Below, piece by piece: positions 1 to 12,696 of a stretch of DNA of 64,000 nucleotides. Position numbers and translations under genes: made by a program. The stretch's first letter is position 1. Each line of letters opens with the position of its first letter. Source of the stretch: Sipunculus nudus (Eukaryota; Annelida; Sipuncula; Golfingiida; Sipunculidae); NCBI GenBank assembly GCA_026874595.1, contig CM049319.1:37893473-37957472 (forward strand), read 5' to 3'. The notes under the pieces are model-generated. The model searched no databases, was not told where the DNA came from, and saw only the letters and a list, made by a program, of their open reading frames with translations.

Positions 1-1380
1 GGGGGGGAGGGGAGGTTTTCACCTTCTGGCCCATGGACTATCCAGCCTGAGCCTGTAACTCTAATTCGGGCCTATGAGCAAGGGCACGTTTTCTCGTTCC
101 CGCGCGGCCTGCTGTCTACCCTGAGCAACCTGGCTCTAAGCAAACTTCTGAAAATCCTGCCCTGTATAACCCATCGCCTTACCACAATCTGTGGCTCCTG
201 TTAACAGGTTCGTAGAGTTGGGAGATCGCATAACGCGGACGCATGAACCTACGTTATAACTACGGGGTCTGTGACACAACACCAGTCTCGCCCTGAGGGC
301 CAACGCGACTGAACTCCATGCTACTCTTAAACCTACCGTGACACCACACGGACTAACTGACAGACACGAACTCCGACCTAACAGGGTGCCCGGACCCTCA
401 AAACCTATGAAGGCATTATTCGCAAGCCGCTAAAACGTCTTCTAATCTGGCCGATAAAACAAAGGGGAGGGGTAAAAACTCAGTGGTTTGAGTCGGCTGA
501 CATTGCAGAATGCAGTTGCCATGCAGGGTCACGCAATACTTCAGAGTACCAATACCTAAGCCGTATACTAAAGCTTCTTAAAGAGAGGCTGTTGGCCCTC
601 CATGGCTCTCTTGTAACAAGTTTAGGATAGACTCTTAATTACTATGCCTGTTGTTTCACACTATCAGTTCAGTTTAGCTTTATACAAAAGTTTCCCAGTA
701 AAACCATCCAAGCACACAGTCTCAGTACCTCGCATACGGTTGTTTAACACCTTGTCATATGGCTCTGTGTTTGTTTGTAAACACAGTCCACGTGTTTCTG
801 TTTACCAATACAAGGCCGCGTGACTGGAGGACCGTTTGTGAGCAGCGACACGCGTTGTTTCAGCCAGCGGGATAATGTAATACATTTTACGGCCACTTCA
901 GTCAGGCCATCCCCTTATTGACACATGTTGGGACTGCGATGCATACGGCCCCACTCGCTGTGTTTATGTTGACCCTGTGATCGCGCCCGGTGAACTGTTT
1001 TTAAAACTTGTTTACAGGAGTAAGCAAACGATTTCAAGGCAATATTTTGGCGAATACTGATTTATTTTCAAGGGAAGACGCTTTTTTTGGTATTAATTCA
1101 ACATGCTTTATAAGTAATTGGGTCCCTTAAAGCCGACTTTATCAACGTGTACAGGTCGAACGCCAGCTGTGTTCTACACCCTGACGCTAGCTATACTAAC
1201 ATGCACAGGTTACGAACGTTGCGTTTCTGAGTATAAACACATGTTGTATTGGTACCGTAGTTCACAGAATACAGGTCAACATGACCTAAATTCAGGGTAC
1301 TGAGATTTATCCAAGACCTCTAGCCTATAGATATGTACTGAATAACTGTATTATCCACATGTACATTGTCATGTATAAAA
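1..1380. other. No recognisable gene or repeat
   Basis: This stretch opens with a short G run. It is less AT-rich than what follows. Short open frames exist, but none shows a domain, a convincing splice pair or a repeat partner elsewhere in the window. I see nothing I can name in it. Confidence 0.5.
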
Positions 1381-1390
1381 CAAAAAAAAA

Positions 1391-1704
1391 TGCAGACATT
1401 GCAAGCCGAGAGAGCAGTGAGTCTCATAAAAACTTTTACATTTCGTTAAGCCAGCGTTTTTATCCATTTGATTGTATGGTCACACCGTTATTATTATATG
1501 GGTGAGAACTATGGGGTTATGAAACATGTGAAATAATTGAAAAGGTACAATATAAATTTTGAAAATTTTTTTAATTACCCCACAGCACCAAACGCAGCTT
1601 CATGGGAAGAGTTTGGAAGACTCCAATTTATGTCAGTCAGTTACTAAAATGTGTCAAATAATGGAAAAAACTAGTATATTGTGAGAATAATTAATATCTA
1701 AAAC

Positions 1705-1753
<49 letters not shown>

Positions 1754-2350
1754 TATATATATATAATATGCTCTTTAATTTAGATATGAATGGTAAAAAA
1801 CATGGAGTCCCCGTATAAGACATAATAGGAAGTGCAGATTTGGGGTAATTATGGATAAATCAAGAAGTAGAAGGAGATATTAACATTTTTTGTGTTAAAA
1901 TAAAGGAGAGAATTACTGATATTGCAGTAAAAAACTTGTATTGAGATGTAAAATCCAATACTAAATTAAACTCAAATGGTACTTTTAAATAGATACTCCC
2001 AGTGGAGGACTATTGACATAAGCATAAACAAGCGCTAGCCAAATTAAGATATTCTTCTCATAATTTGATGATTGAAAAGGAAAGGAATACTCAAATAGAT
2101 TGACAGGAAAGAATATAAAAGTTCTGTGTGAACCATTTTTTTAATCTTATAGAAGATGAGTTCGATTTTGTACACGATAGTTTGTTATATATTGATTTGA
2201 GGAAAGAATATTAAAGAAACGGTCTAATGCACCAAACAAGTAATATTTTATTAGGGGTTTCAATTTAAGTATAGAAAACGAATTAATCAATTTTGCAGTA
2301 TATGTATATCATGGTTTTAAATTAAGAGAAAATTATATCCAATGATATTT
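1391..2350 (+). pseudogene. Decayed LINE reverse transcriptase, 3' part
   Basis: Read on the plus strand with stops and frameshifts ignored, this stretch matches the C-terminal part of the better-preserved LINE at 21315-23162 of this window. Matching blocks include a segment like LLLYG..ELWG, then CEIIEKVQYKF, then ALAKLRYSSHN, and near the end IEDE followed by LYIDLRKEY. In the better copy these belong to the reverse transcriptase thumb and a C-terminal Cys/His segment. Many in-frame stops and a TA microsatellite interrupt it. It is a dead, 5'-truncated copy of a related lineage. The family match is by eye but covers several separate blocks in order. Confidence 0.75.
1705..1766. repeat. (TA)n microsatellite
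   Basis: An almost pure TA run with one GC interruption. It sits inside the decayed LINE copy. Confidence 0.95.
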
Positions 2351-2670
2351 TTAACTGACATAAACTGACATGTTCAATATCAACATTGTGTTTAACTTTA
2401 ATAATCCATTTAATTTTGAATGATTTGAGTGTGTTCTGTTAATTATCATTTGACAAATAGTAATAATTGTTATAAGGTATTTTATAAAATCATAATTAAC
2501 ACTCCTTCAATTTTTTGGTTAGATAATTTCAATTGAAAATACTTGCAGAATTAACCGGATCTTGTAAGTATAAGGGAAATGTGTTACAAAACTTCCTGAT
2601 ATTTTATTTAGTTTATTTTTTGTTCTGTGTTACAGAATTCAGTTAATTTTGGTGAAAGGTTGCGTTACTG

Positions 2671-3531
2671 AACACAGGCACTCGTTTCCAGCACTTAAAT
2701 TGCTTAGAAACCGTAAACACGTTGAGTATGGGCGATATACCAGTTATAAAAGAACAAGGTAATGAACTCCGCCGCTAGGCTGGCAAGACAACTTTTTTTC
2801 ACAAGTCCCATTTCCGGGGAATTATCCGCTTCACAAGCATGATCGCGCCCCTTTCAGTTGAAAACTTGTTGATTTACAAGATTAAACTTCCAAAAATAAA
2901 AGTTCCCCACACTCGCTGGGAATTCCTGCACGTTTATTCCAGCTGCGACGCGGTCATTTGTCATGTATACATTTACCAGTTGCGGAAGTTGACGTCACCC
3001 CGGGCTGAATGGATTTCCTCCTTAGCTGGCCGCTGTGATTGGTTGCATGGTACCAGTCTCTTTTGGGCGCACTATTCAAACAGCTGTCAAATGGTCAATG
3101 AAGTTGTAAATCAGTGGGCATGGCATGCACAACCATGACCATTATATTACTTGTTTTGTATACATTAACGTCTGTTCTATTACCATAACATAAATTAAGC
3201 CCGGGATTACGTCCACTTCCGCAACTAGTAAATGTATACATGAGAAATGACCGTGTCGCAGCTGGAATAAACGTGTTGAAATTCGCGTTTAGGATGAAGA
3301 ACTTTTATTTTTGGAAGTTTAATCTTGTGTATAAAGAAGTTTTCTACAAAAAGGCGCGCGATCATGCTTGTGAATCGGATAATTCTCCAGAATTGGGACT
3401 TGTGAAAAAAAGTTGTCTTGCCAGCGTAGCGGCGGAGTTCATTACCTTGTTCTTTTATAACAGGTATATCGCCCGTACTCAGCGTGTCTACGGTTTCTAA
3501 GCGATTTTAGTGCTGGAAACGAGTGCCTGTG
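2671..3531. mobile_element. Fold-back element with ~335 bp inverted arms
   Basis: The left arm (about 2671-3010) and right arm (about 3192-3531) are inverted copies of each other, roughly nine in ten bases matching by eye. Both outer ends read ACACAGGCACTCGTTTCCAG towards the centre. A spacer of about 180 bp separates them. No open frame with a recognisable transposase lies in the spacer, so it looks like a non-autonomous fold-back or long-terminal-inverted-repeat element. The open frames in the arms are incidental. A related single arm plus the edge of the spacer lies at 45835-46262. Confidence 0.85.
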
Positions 3532-3539
3532 TTACTGAA

Positions 3540-4560
3540 AGACAAATTTTGTATGTGATGAAGTCACAATTGTTTGATAAAAGTGTCAATACACATACAT
3601 ATATATTACATATTTGATATAAATATGTTACAGCTGTTTAAATGTAAGAAGATTTGAATACTAATAGAACTGTAGGCCTAAGCCCGGGCCTTCATTTCCT
3701 GAATAAAGTTTTTCTTGTTGATATATAAAACCAGATATATCGAGATAAATTATAGGCATGTGAGATCGGTTGCTCTGATGTAATAGTTTTTACTTAGTTG
3801 TTTAGGTTTGCGATAACAAACACATCAAACACATAATTTATAAAGCTTTAAAATTATTTTACGTATCTTTTGATAATAATTTCTGTTTTGATATACACAT
3901 ACAGGTTATGTGCTCAAAATTAAAACACAGTAAAGTTTTTTTTTCAGCATCATGCTAATCTACTCAACAAAGATAACAAATTCATTATCAATGTTACACC
4001 ATCAGGCTAAAATAAACACTTAACCATAGTAATGTTAGAGGCAGCATTTCTATACCATGTTGACCTTAACTTATTTTGATGACTATATCAGGCAAATCTT
4101 TAATTTAGCGAAAATGCATCAGCTTGCGGGAAGTTCTGTCACTGTGCAAACGACCACCGGGAACAATGAAAGCAGAGAGGAACTAGGTGTCTATGTCTGT
4201 TTTCAAAACATTTATTGTATGTGTTTGGTTATTACTTTCACACTGAGTTAAGCGTTTAGAGCAGCTGAAAAGTCCTAGCCTGCGTATAAGTGATTATCAA
4301 CTTGCCTGGCATAAATGTCATTTTACATAAGCATTATGACTGACTAAAGAACGTCTTTCATCTTGCCTTTTACTGTGATCTTAAACTAAACCTTGAGGTT
4401 GTTACACATCTTTAGACACGTATCAAAGAATTAAAATTAAATAAAGTGATACACTACTTAAAGATTTTATATGTGTCTTCGATTTGTTGTTAAATCTTTG
4501 TCACAGATTTGGGAACACTAAGGTAAGTGTATCAAGGGTTTAACAGCACATATGCGTTTT
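3540..4560. other. No recognisable feature
   Basis: AT-rich sequence between two mobile elements. I see no coding signal, splice pair or repeat partner. Confidence 0.4.
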
Positions 4561-4566
4561 TTATTA

Positions 4567-6835
4567 GCTCAGCTGACTGAAAGTCATCTGAGCTATAGCG
4601 ATCAACCTTTGTCCGGCGCCCGTCCGTCTGTCCGTCCGTTTACCAGGCACAAATCGAAACCGCTGGTCCTGGAATCTTTTAATTTTACATCCAGAGAGGT
4701 TTATGATAAATCTCCTTAGAAACCTGAAATTAGGTCTCTGCTACCTATATTCTGCGAAATATGGGGCTCCGAAGTAACCTGGAATATTTGATACAAAAGC
4801 TCAAGTATCTGAACAACTAATGCATTGATCACTATGATTCTTTGCATGGATACTGATCATGGAGTGTTTCATCAGTTTCTGAAGATCCGTGGTGCCACCA
4901 TTATTTTTTAGATTTTTAAATTTTTTTCTGTATTATTTAGACCTTAAAAGATGCCTTCATCTGTTAACAGGGCATTGTAATCACTGGACCTAGAATCTTT
5001 CAACTTTATATCCTAGAAGGTCCATGAAAAGTCTCCCAAAGAAACCAGAACCTAGGTCTCGGTTAACCATATCCTCTGAGCTATGGTGCTCCTAATTAGC
5101 CCCCAGAATAATGCAAAATTTAATACAAAAGTTTAATTAATTATCTGAACAACTAATGCATTGATCACAATGATTCTTTGCATGCATATTGCTCATGAAA
5201 TGTTTCATCAGTTTCTGCAGAATGGTGGTGCCACCTGTATTTTTCGATTTTTTTACAATTATTCTGTTTTTGAGACCTTCATCTGTTAACAGGACACAAA
5301 TCATAACAACTGGACCTGGAATCTTCTTTCTTGACAAGCAGCGAGGCCCATGAAAAGTCTCCTTTGAAACCTAAAATTAGGTCACTGTTACCCAAAACCT
5401 CTGGGCTATGGGGCTTCGAAGTACCCATCAGAATAATGGAAAATTTGATACAAAAGCTCAAGTATCTGAACAACTAATGCATTGATCACCATGATTCTTT
5501 GCATGGATATTGGTCATGGAATGTTATATCAGTGTCTGCAGACTGGTGGCGCCACCTGTATTTTTTTCAAATTTTTACTATTTTGTTTTCTCTATTTTCG
5601 AGACATTTAAAGATATGGTCATCTGTTAACAGGGCACAAATCGTAATCACTGGACCTAGAATCTTTCAACTTTATATCCTGGAAGGTCCATGAAAAGTCT
5701 CAAAGGAAACCCAAAATAAAATCTCGGTTACCTGTATCCTCTGAGCTATGGTGGTCCTAAGTATCCCCCAGGATAATGCTAAATTTAATACAAAAGTTTA
5801 ATTAATTATCTGATCAATTAATGCATTGATCATCATGATTCTTTGCATACATGTACATTATGGAGTGTTTCATTAGTGACTGCAGACTGGTGGCGCCACC
5901 TTGATTTTTTTAGATTTTTTCCTCTACTCTTGAGACCTTTAATGATGTAGTCTTTTGTTAACAGGGCACAGATCGTAATTATGATCACTGGACCTCAGAT
6001 CTTCCAACTTGACATCAAGGGAGGGAGGTCCATGTAAAGTCTCCGAAAGAAACCAGAAACTAGGTCTCTGTTACCCATATCCCTGAAGCTATGGGGCCCA
6101 GAATTTGTGGCCAAAAACTTAAGAATTTGATACAAAAACTCAATGATCTGAACAACTTATGCAATAATCACCATCATCCCGTTCATGCATATTGATCATG
6201 GGGTTTTTAAACATTTTCTGCAGACTTGTGGTACCATCTGGACTTTTTAAAATTGTTAAGAATTTTTTTTCTATACTTTCGAAACCTTTAAAGATGCAGT
6301 CGGCTGTTAACAGGTCACAAATCATAACCACTGTACCTAGGACGTTCTTACCTGACATCCAGGGAGGTCCATGAAAAGTCTTCTTGGAGACTTGAAATTA
6401 GGTTCCTGTTACCCATATTCTCCAGCCTATGGAGCTTATAAGCAACCCCCCCCCCCCCCCGAATAATTGATAATTTGATACTAAAGCAAGGCACAAATCA
6501 TAACCATGGGACCTAGATTCTTCTAACTTAACATCCTGAGAGTTCCTCAAAAGTTCTCCTCAGAAACCTGAAATTAGGTCACTGTGACGTATAGTCTCTG
6601 AGTTACAGGGCATGTTTGAGCACCCCAGAAAAAATGCAAAATACACACAAATTGCAAGATTCCTCAGAAACAGCTGGATGGATTGTCATCAGATTTGGTG
6701 TGCTTATGGGCCTCGATGAACTTGAGTTAATATGCATGAACTATGATGCCACCTACATTATCTTAATTAGTTGCCTGTGCAAGGACCTATCGTAAACATG
6801 TCATTCGGCTGAGCGTCATGACCCACGGGTTACCT
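4567..6835 (-). mobile_element. Satellite-bearing element, copy 1
   Basis: One end (4567-4660) reads, on the minus strand, as a GC-rich segment with GGACGGACAGACGG and GACTTTCAGTCAGCTGAGC. The other end (6805-6835) carries the reverse complement of GTGGGTCATGACGCTCAGC. Copies 2 (51990-54297) and 3 (57826-59660) have the same two ends in the same relation, so this copy lies in the opposite orientation. The core consists of diverged tandem units of about 335 bp; the shared landmark TGCATTGATC recurs at 4821, 5157, 5478 and 5822, with a diverged version at 6160. Each unit contains a GGTGGCGCCACC-like palindrome and a phrase like ACCTGAAATTAGGTC. A C homopolymer lies near 6446-6460. No transposase is visible, so it is non-autonomous. 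Mobile elements carrying satellite monomers are known from bivalves, often Helitron-related; that class is an inference here. Confidence 0.75.
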
Positions 6836-7025
6836 ATCAAATAGAAATACAGGTAGACTTTGAGGTATCTATAGGCCGTAAGCTATTGACTGAATAGCTG
6901 AATCTAATCAAAGCATGTGAGAGTTAAACCAATTAAAAGGCTTGTTCTAGGTGTAAATATGCCAGGTGCAGTTGGAATATTTGTGCTTTGTATTCCTTTC
7001 CTGATTCTACAACGTTTTATTAATT

Positions 7026-7029
<4 letters not shown>

Positions 7030-7086
<57 letters not shown>
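7030..7086. repeat. (TTA)n microsatellite
   Basis: A run of TTA/ATT trinucleotides. It creates a spurious poly-isoleucine open frame. Confidence 0.95.
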
Positions 7087-7456
7087 AGTGCTTTATTGTA
7101 GTATAGTCAATTTTTGGTAATGTCCGGCAACTGAGAGCGATTGCAGTAAAAAGACCGATTAAAAATAGCCGGACGGTATTATGGCGCTTACGTTGCCGAA
7201 ACGTGCTGGTGTTTTAAATACAACCGACGAATGTGGATATAACTGAAAGAAATCGACCATCACATTCACTTGATCGTGTTCCGTGAATCTGTGCTGTAAC
7301 AAACAGGGCATTGGTGTCTGGCAAAGCTAAATGTGTAAGCACTATCAGAAGAAACATTTCATGAAAAGCCTACATTGACGAGCTTTTTAGGCTGCAAAAC
7401 AGAATAATATTAAGTCTTTTGTTTTAATTCCGGTAACCTGAGGGGTTATCAGAGCC

Positions 7457-8043
7457 CACTGGCGGATCCAGAGGAAGAGGGGGTTCAGTTGGTCACTGGC
7501 GGATCCAGAGGAAGAGTGGCTTCAGTTGGTCACTGACGGATCCAGAGGAAGAGGGGCTTCAGTTGGTCACTGACGGATCCAGAGGAAGAGGGGTTCAGTT
7601 GGTCACTGACGGATCCAGAGGAAGAGGGGCTTCAGTTGGTCACTGGCGGATCCAGAGGAAGAGGGGCTTCAGTTGGTCACTGGCGGATCCAGAGGAAGAG
7701 GGGCTTCAGTTGGTCACTGACGGATCCAGAGGAAGAGGGGCTTCAGTTGGTCACTGGCGGATCCAGAGGAAGAGGGGTTCAGTTGGTCACTGGCGGATCC
7801 AGAAGAAGAGGGGTTCAGTTGGTCACTGGCGGATCCAGAGGAAGAGGGGTTCAGTTGGTCACTGGCGGATCCAGAGGAAGAGGGGTTCAGTTGGTCACTG
7901 GCGGATCCAGAGGAAGAGGGGTTCAGTTGGTCACTGGCGGATCCAGAGGAAGAGGGGCTTCAGTTGGTCACTGGCGGATCCAGAGGAAGAGGGGTTCAGT
8001 TAGTCACTGGCGGATCCAGAGGAAGAGGGGTTCAGTTGGTCAC
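7457..8043. repeat. 36/37 bp minisatellite, ~16 units
   Basis: The core GGCGGATCCAGAGGAAGAGG recurs about every 36 or 37 bp, 16 times, separated by a segment like TTCAGTTGGTCACT. Length variants differ by one base (GGGGTTC against GGGGCTTC), and a GGCGG/GACGG change also alternates. Two open frames run through the array only because the unit lacks stops. The GGCGGATCCAG start resembles the edge of dispersed repeats at 20615 and 42606-42830, so the array may have grown from such an edge. Confidence 0.95.
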
Positions 8044-8235
8044 CATGCAGTTGGAGAACCATGTAGGGTAGTGAAAAGTGTTGTCAAATGTTGGCCATGG
8101 CAAAGTATAGGTTGTGATGGATCTATCAAATTATTCCGTCTTCCTTGTTAAATACAGTCGATTGCAGTAAAATCGGTAAGTTATAAATACCAGTAAATAG
8201 AAAACAACAGGAATTGTGTCCACATAGGTTTGAAC

Positions 8236-8241
8236 TTTATT
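8236..8241 (-). terminator. Poly(A) signal of the kringle-lectin gene
   Basis: The minus strand reads AATAAA about 105 bases past the TAA stop of the lectin exon. This is the nearest canonical signal and would place the transcript end near 8210-8225. Confidence 0.55.
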
Positions 8242-8346
8242 GCAGCATTAATACAAAGTAAAATCGCCATCCAGTTTGTTAATATGACCATTCCGCTTAG
8301 TACACTAGCTGAACGAACCCGTAACTAGGTACACATTTATCAGCGT

Positions 8347-8639
8347 TTATTTCACGCAGCTATATTCGAGTTCCATGTACTTAAAGGTACCGACGCAGGG
8401 ATCAGAAAACACGCGGTTTTCTGCTGGCATACTGCAGAATCGTTTTCCATTACAGCGTTCACGGAAGACTTTGATTGCCCGGTTGCTACTGCAATCTCTG
8501 GTCTTGATCCGTGGGTCCTGGCAGATGTCCGTCAATCCGCGACCGTAGAAGGCGTTGATCACGTAGATCTTCCGGTCGTCAGCGCACTTCGGGATAACGA
8601 GGGTGTGTTCACAAGCGCTCACCTGCCTGGACCGAATAT
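8347..8639 (-). CDS. Exon 4: SUEL/rhamnose-binding-lectin domain and stop
   Basis: The acceptor is TTTTCTTCCAG, entered in phase 1. The domain starts at SACEHTLVIPKC and includes INAFYGR, the DPC motif followed by VGTFKYMELEYSC, and ends VK-stop. All eight cysteines of the SUEL fold are present. It is the terminal exon; an AATAAA lies downstream. Confidence 0.88.
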
Positions 8640-10304
8640 CTGGAAGAAAACGGGTCTTGATTAATCTTGTATCGGATGTGCATATCATATGTAAAAAAAA
8701 AACTTCTTTTAACATTTGATTGTTACTCTGATGTTGTTACGCTTATTGCTATAGCTGATCATCATCGCGCTGACAAACACAATTCCGCTCTCATTCCGCC
8801 CTATAAGTTCGGCACACGGTTCGTCGGTGCGCTCTTAATGGACAAGTTAGTATTCTTCTCTGCGAATTTTTTATATTCAGTCTAAAAATTGATAATTATA
8901 ATATTTCTCCTTACATGTGCTCTTTTTGTGCTTAGGTGACCTCTACGCAAGTCTGGGTTTTTTTTAATGCGCCTTGAGAATTTTCATGCATTTCGAGCTC
9001 ACTGGCCATATGGAGCGTGTCATGCTGAGGCCAGGGATGTTAAGCCAGGTTTTGAGCAATATGTTATCACGGGTCCATTTTAATCCCCGTTGAAGGTACA
9101 TTATAGCGCCTCTAGAGGAATTTTACTCCCTCAAAAGGAAGTAACGGTTTTTTAATTGACGCGAAATAAAAACCCCATGAGTCCGCTTTTTATGCAAGGA
9201 CTTTTCTGTTTTGTCAACACCAGGAACTGAAACCAGTGGCATGGCCACCGTCCGTTTGACACGCTTTTTTATGTATTTACAGGTATATTGATTCGTATAC
9301 ATACATACGCATCTTTCCATGATAATCATGCTTTTAATACTTTGCCAATTGTTTGTTTATTTACAAAAGGTTGTTCAAAGAAAAGCCTCACAACATAAAT
9401 ACAGTTGCGTCGGGGGCGATCGATGCACCCATACATATTTAGGATATGCAGTCTCTATAGGGACCATGCAAGCATGCAAAAATGTAATCAGTAAATCTTT
9501 AAATTGATTGGGATTCCATTAACTAATTAGATAATGAAGTGGGAGCCTATAAACTTCCGTCATAATCTGCTTATAGGTCATATGTCTCCATGTACACATT
9601 TCATGTGAGTGGCAGAACAAATGCAGAACGAATGGGCGGCTTCTACACGGGGGCACAGGAGTTGTGCTATGCCGTATGTCGTCAATTTTTTTATCAGACC
9701 TGCTTATTCCATGAATATCTTTAAAGCTCATGGCAAAAATTTAATACTACTGGAATCTATCTACCTGAGCCAGTTTTAACAGACCTATCAAAGACATATA
9801 GGCGTATGTTAACATGCCTAGGACGACCTTCAACTGACAACAAAAAGCACCGTTTTTCGTGGTCCTTTAAGTTTCATATCATACAAAGTTTCTTTCATAA
9901 ACTTTACCTTTGCTATACTCATATGATTTTTTCCAACTATTTTCACAGTAGATGTCTTCTATATACAATGTATATATATCTTTTACATTATCAACACTAC
10001 ATCAATAATGATGTCGTATCAATGTTGTTTATCGTAAAGAACATTCACTAAAAACTCTTACACACTATTTTCAAATTGTATTTGTCTGTGTGATTTCTTG
10101 AATAGCATAATTTGCTTTTATTTATTTTTTAACTTTTTAAAGAACGAGATTACCTAGAGCATTATAGATCAAGTAATCTTTATATCCTGTTAGTGAACGA
10201 CATAAAAAAGTCTCCGCAAAAGCTAAGGATTAAAATATGCGACATTCACTTGCCAACAGCTCATTACAACTTATAGAACCATGGGTTTCAAGTGGTGCAT
10301 CTAG

Positions 10305-10350
<46 letters not shown>

Positions 10351-12639
10351 CGTTAAAACAAAGAATAATCATTATCCCATAGTAAAGTTTAAACCTTTAA
10401 AGGATTATCAACAATCGATATTATTTCTTTTTCATAAGGATTCAGCATAAATGATAAAAATATTTTTATTATTGAATAATATTTATTTTTTTAATTATTA
10501 TATTGAAAATTTGGTGTGTTCATTCAGATATCATTTCAGTACTAGTATTATTTACATCAGAGATTAAATCCAAATTTCAAAAATAGGTTACATTTAAAAT
10601 TTACTTTTTCCAGACATATCATATATCCATCGAGATAAAAGGTCTGTTTCCATGTTATTATTAAATCGAGCTCGCTTAATCTATTTTGGCCAAAGGTGTT
10701 AAGGTGTTCCTCTGTCCATTTTAATCTTATATAGTCTTCTTTAGGACCGTTTGTAACCATGGATGAGGTGCAAACAGATGCGCATATAATATTTTAAATT
10801 TGGGAATCAAGCCTCAGAGCAAAGAAATATAATTTAAGTGCGGGGCCTTCAAAACTTTAGGGCCCGTAACATTGATTTAAAGTTTTTTTTCTCTACTAGA
10901 AATATCCGGCACTGTGTTAAGTGAAACGGAGGTGAAAGCACAGTTCCAAATAATTCTTTGATTGCTACAAGACCTTGAGTTCTTTCGTCTCCTCCAGATG
11001 GTGTAAAGGTAAACGTGGTACAAGTGTCCTGTTTAATTATGGCAGGATCAGTGAATCGTGATCCACAGCAAGATTATGATTTAGTCTGCACGTATACTAA
11101 GGTAAGTGAATTATTTCATCAGTTTGACCCGCGATTGCGTTCGTTGACGGTCAGAATCGCTCTAGTGTTTTATAAATGTATCCGTTTTATGTACGTAGGT
11201 TTCCGATCGGGGAACGCGCGGGTCATACACAACCCGGCGAAAATCAGGCATGTATAGATTTCCGCGGCACACCGTATATCCTGGCCTGGCAATTTTCAAT
11301 CAATGTAGCCAGTATGTGCTTTTCAACAATTGTTCAATCCACAGTGTTGAAATCGAAATACTTTTGAACTCGTATATGATCTTCAAATATCTAACTACAA
11401 ATACAAATTTAGTGTTAACATCTTTATAAAATCAAATTGAAATAAAAAAGGCCATATTTTCATGATTCCCAAACAATCCAACTTTGCTCTTTATGATAAA
11501 TCTTGACTTGATTTATTACGCACAGGATTCTTTTGAGGAGAACAAACACGTCATTTTGGCCAGTAATTCACAGAATATAGTCAGTGTCTTGATTTTCGGT
11601 ACCCACACAGGACCTAGATCAGGAATTTGTTAATTATTATTATGTGAATTTTGAACTTCCCTTTTATCTGTCGGTCCGAAAAATACAAATAAATTGTGTT
11701 AAAATTACGAAAATTGCACGTGGCCCTACAAGCCTTTTGCAACCGTTAAAAGTTTCAGCAGATCAATACTGAGGACAAACGTTTGAACCACCAAAAATCT
11801 GCCTGGAAATTATAGAATAAAAATAATTTTCAAAACGTTTTGGTTATTTGACACTTTGCACGCCTTTCTCCTGTTCTGGGTAAAAAATGAAAATATACGA
11901 CAACGACACACCGCTGTAACTATGATAACTTTTGGCAAATATCCATGGGGATAGAATAGAAGATACGATTGGGTAGTGCTCTACAACGGCTTATTTTGTG
12001 CAGGTTTGTAAGGACGAGTTATAGCCGGAGACTGCAAAGTGAATGAGCTTTCGTTTAGTGCCCCAGCTAAGCTATGGCAACCGTAAAATATCGAATGGCA
12101 GCGTCCGGACATTAGATTCTGTGCCTTTAATATGCTGGTTTTCAGGTCTGGTATCCAGCATAACCTTGTGTATAGTTCTAGCACAAATGTTCACAGTCTA
12201 AACATCAGGACGTTCGGAATATTCTTCAATGTAATTTCCAACAAATAATGTCACACTCACATATATCCTGCTCCATCTTAAGGTTTCAATAACATACATT
12301 TTAAAAGAATTTAAAAAATTAAGATTTTTAAAAATGTACTCATAAGTTAACAAATTATTGAAGTACAACTGCATGTATTCAGTATTCTTTAACAATTCTA
12401 AACTTTCTTGAACAAACTACTACTTTCTTGATGGAAAAATCTGTTTGAATTAACATTGTTTTGTCGGCTTCTTTATTGGATGTATCCTACTTGCGTCTAA
12501 AGTTTCCTCAGAATATGTTCTAGATTTATTTGGTTAAAAAGCAGCCTAGGATTAAACCTTGGTTTATTCGAAACTTTATTAAGAAACCGTGACCTCATAA
12601 GACAACCCCCTCCTTGCTGTCTGTCTGTCTATCTCTATT

Positions 12640-12696
<57 letters not shown>

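Noticed and set aside
2839-3500. Open frames of 99 and 86 residues
   Set aside because: They fall in the two arms of the fold-back element, and the matching arms do not keep the same frames.
6917-7120. Poly-isoleucine open frame
   Set aside because: It is a translated (TTA)n microsatellite.
7563-8151. Two overlapping 146- and 171-residue repetitive open frames
   Set aside because: Both are by-products of a stop-free 36 bp minisatellite read in two frames; there is no other coding signal.
10557-10760. 67-residue minus-strand frame as an extra exon of the kringle-lectin gene
   Set aside because: No recognisable domain and no splice pair with the needed phase 1 on both sides was seen.
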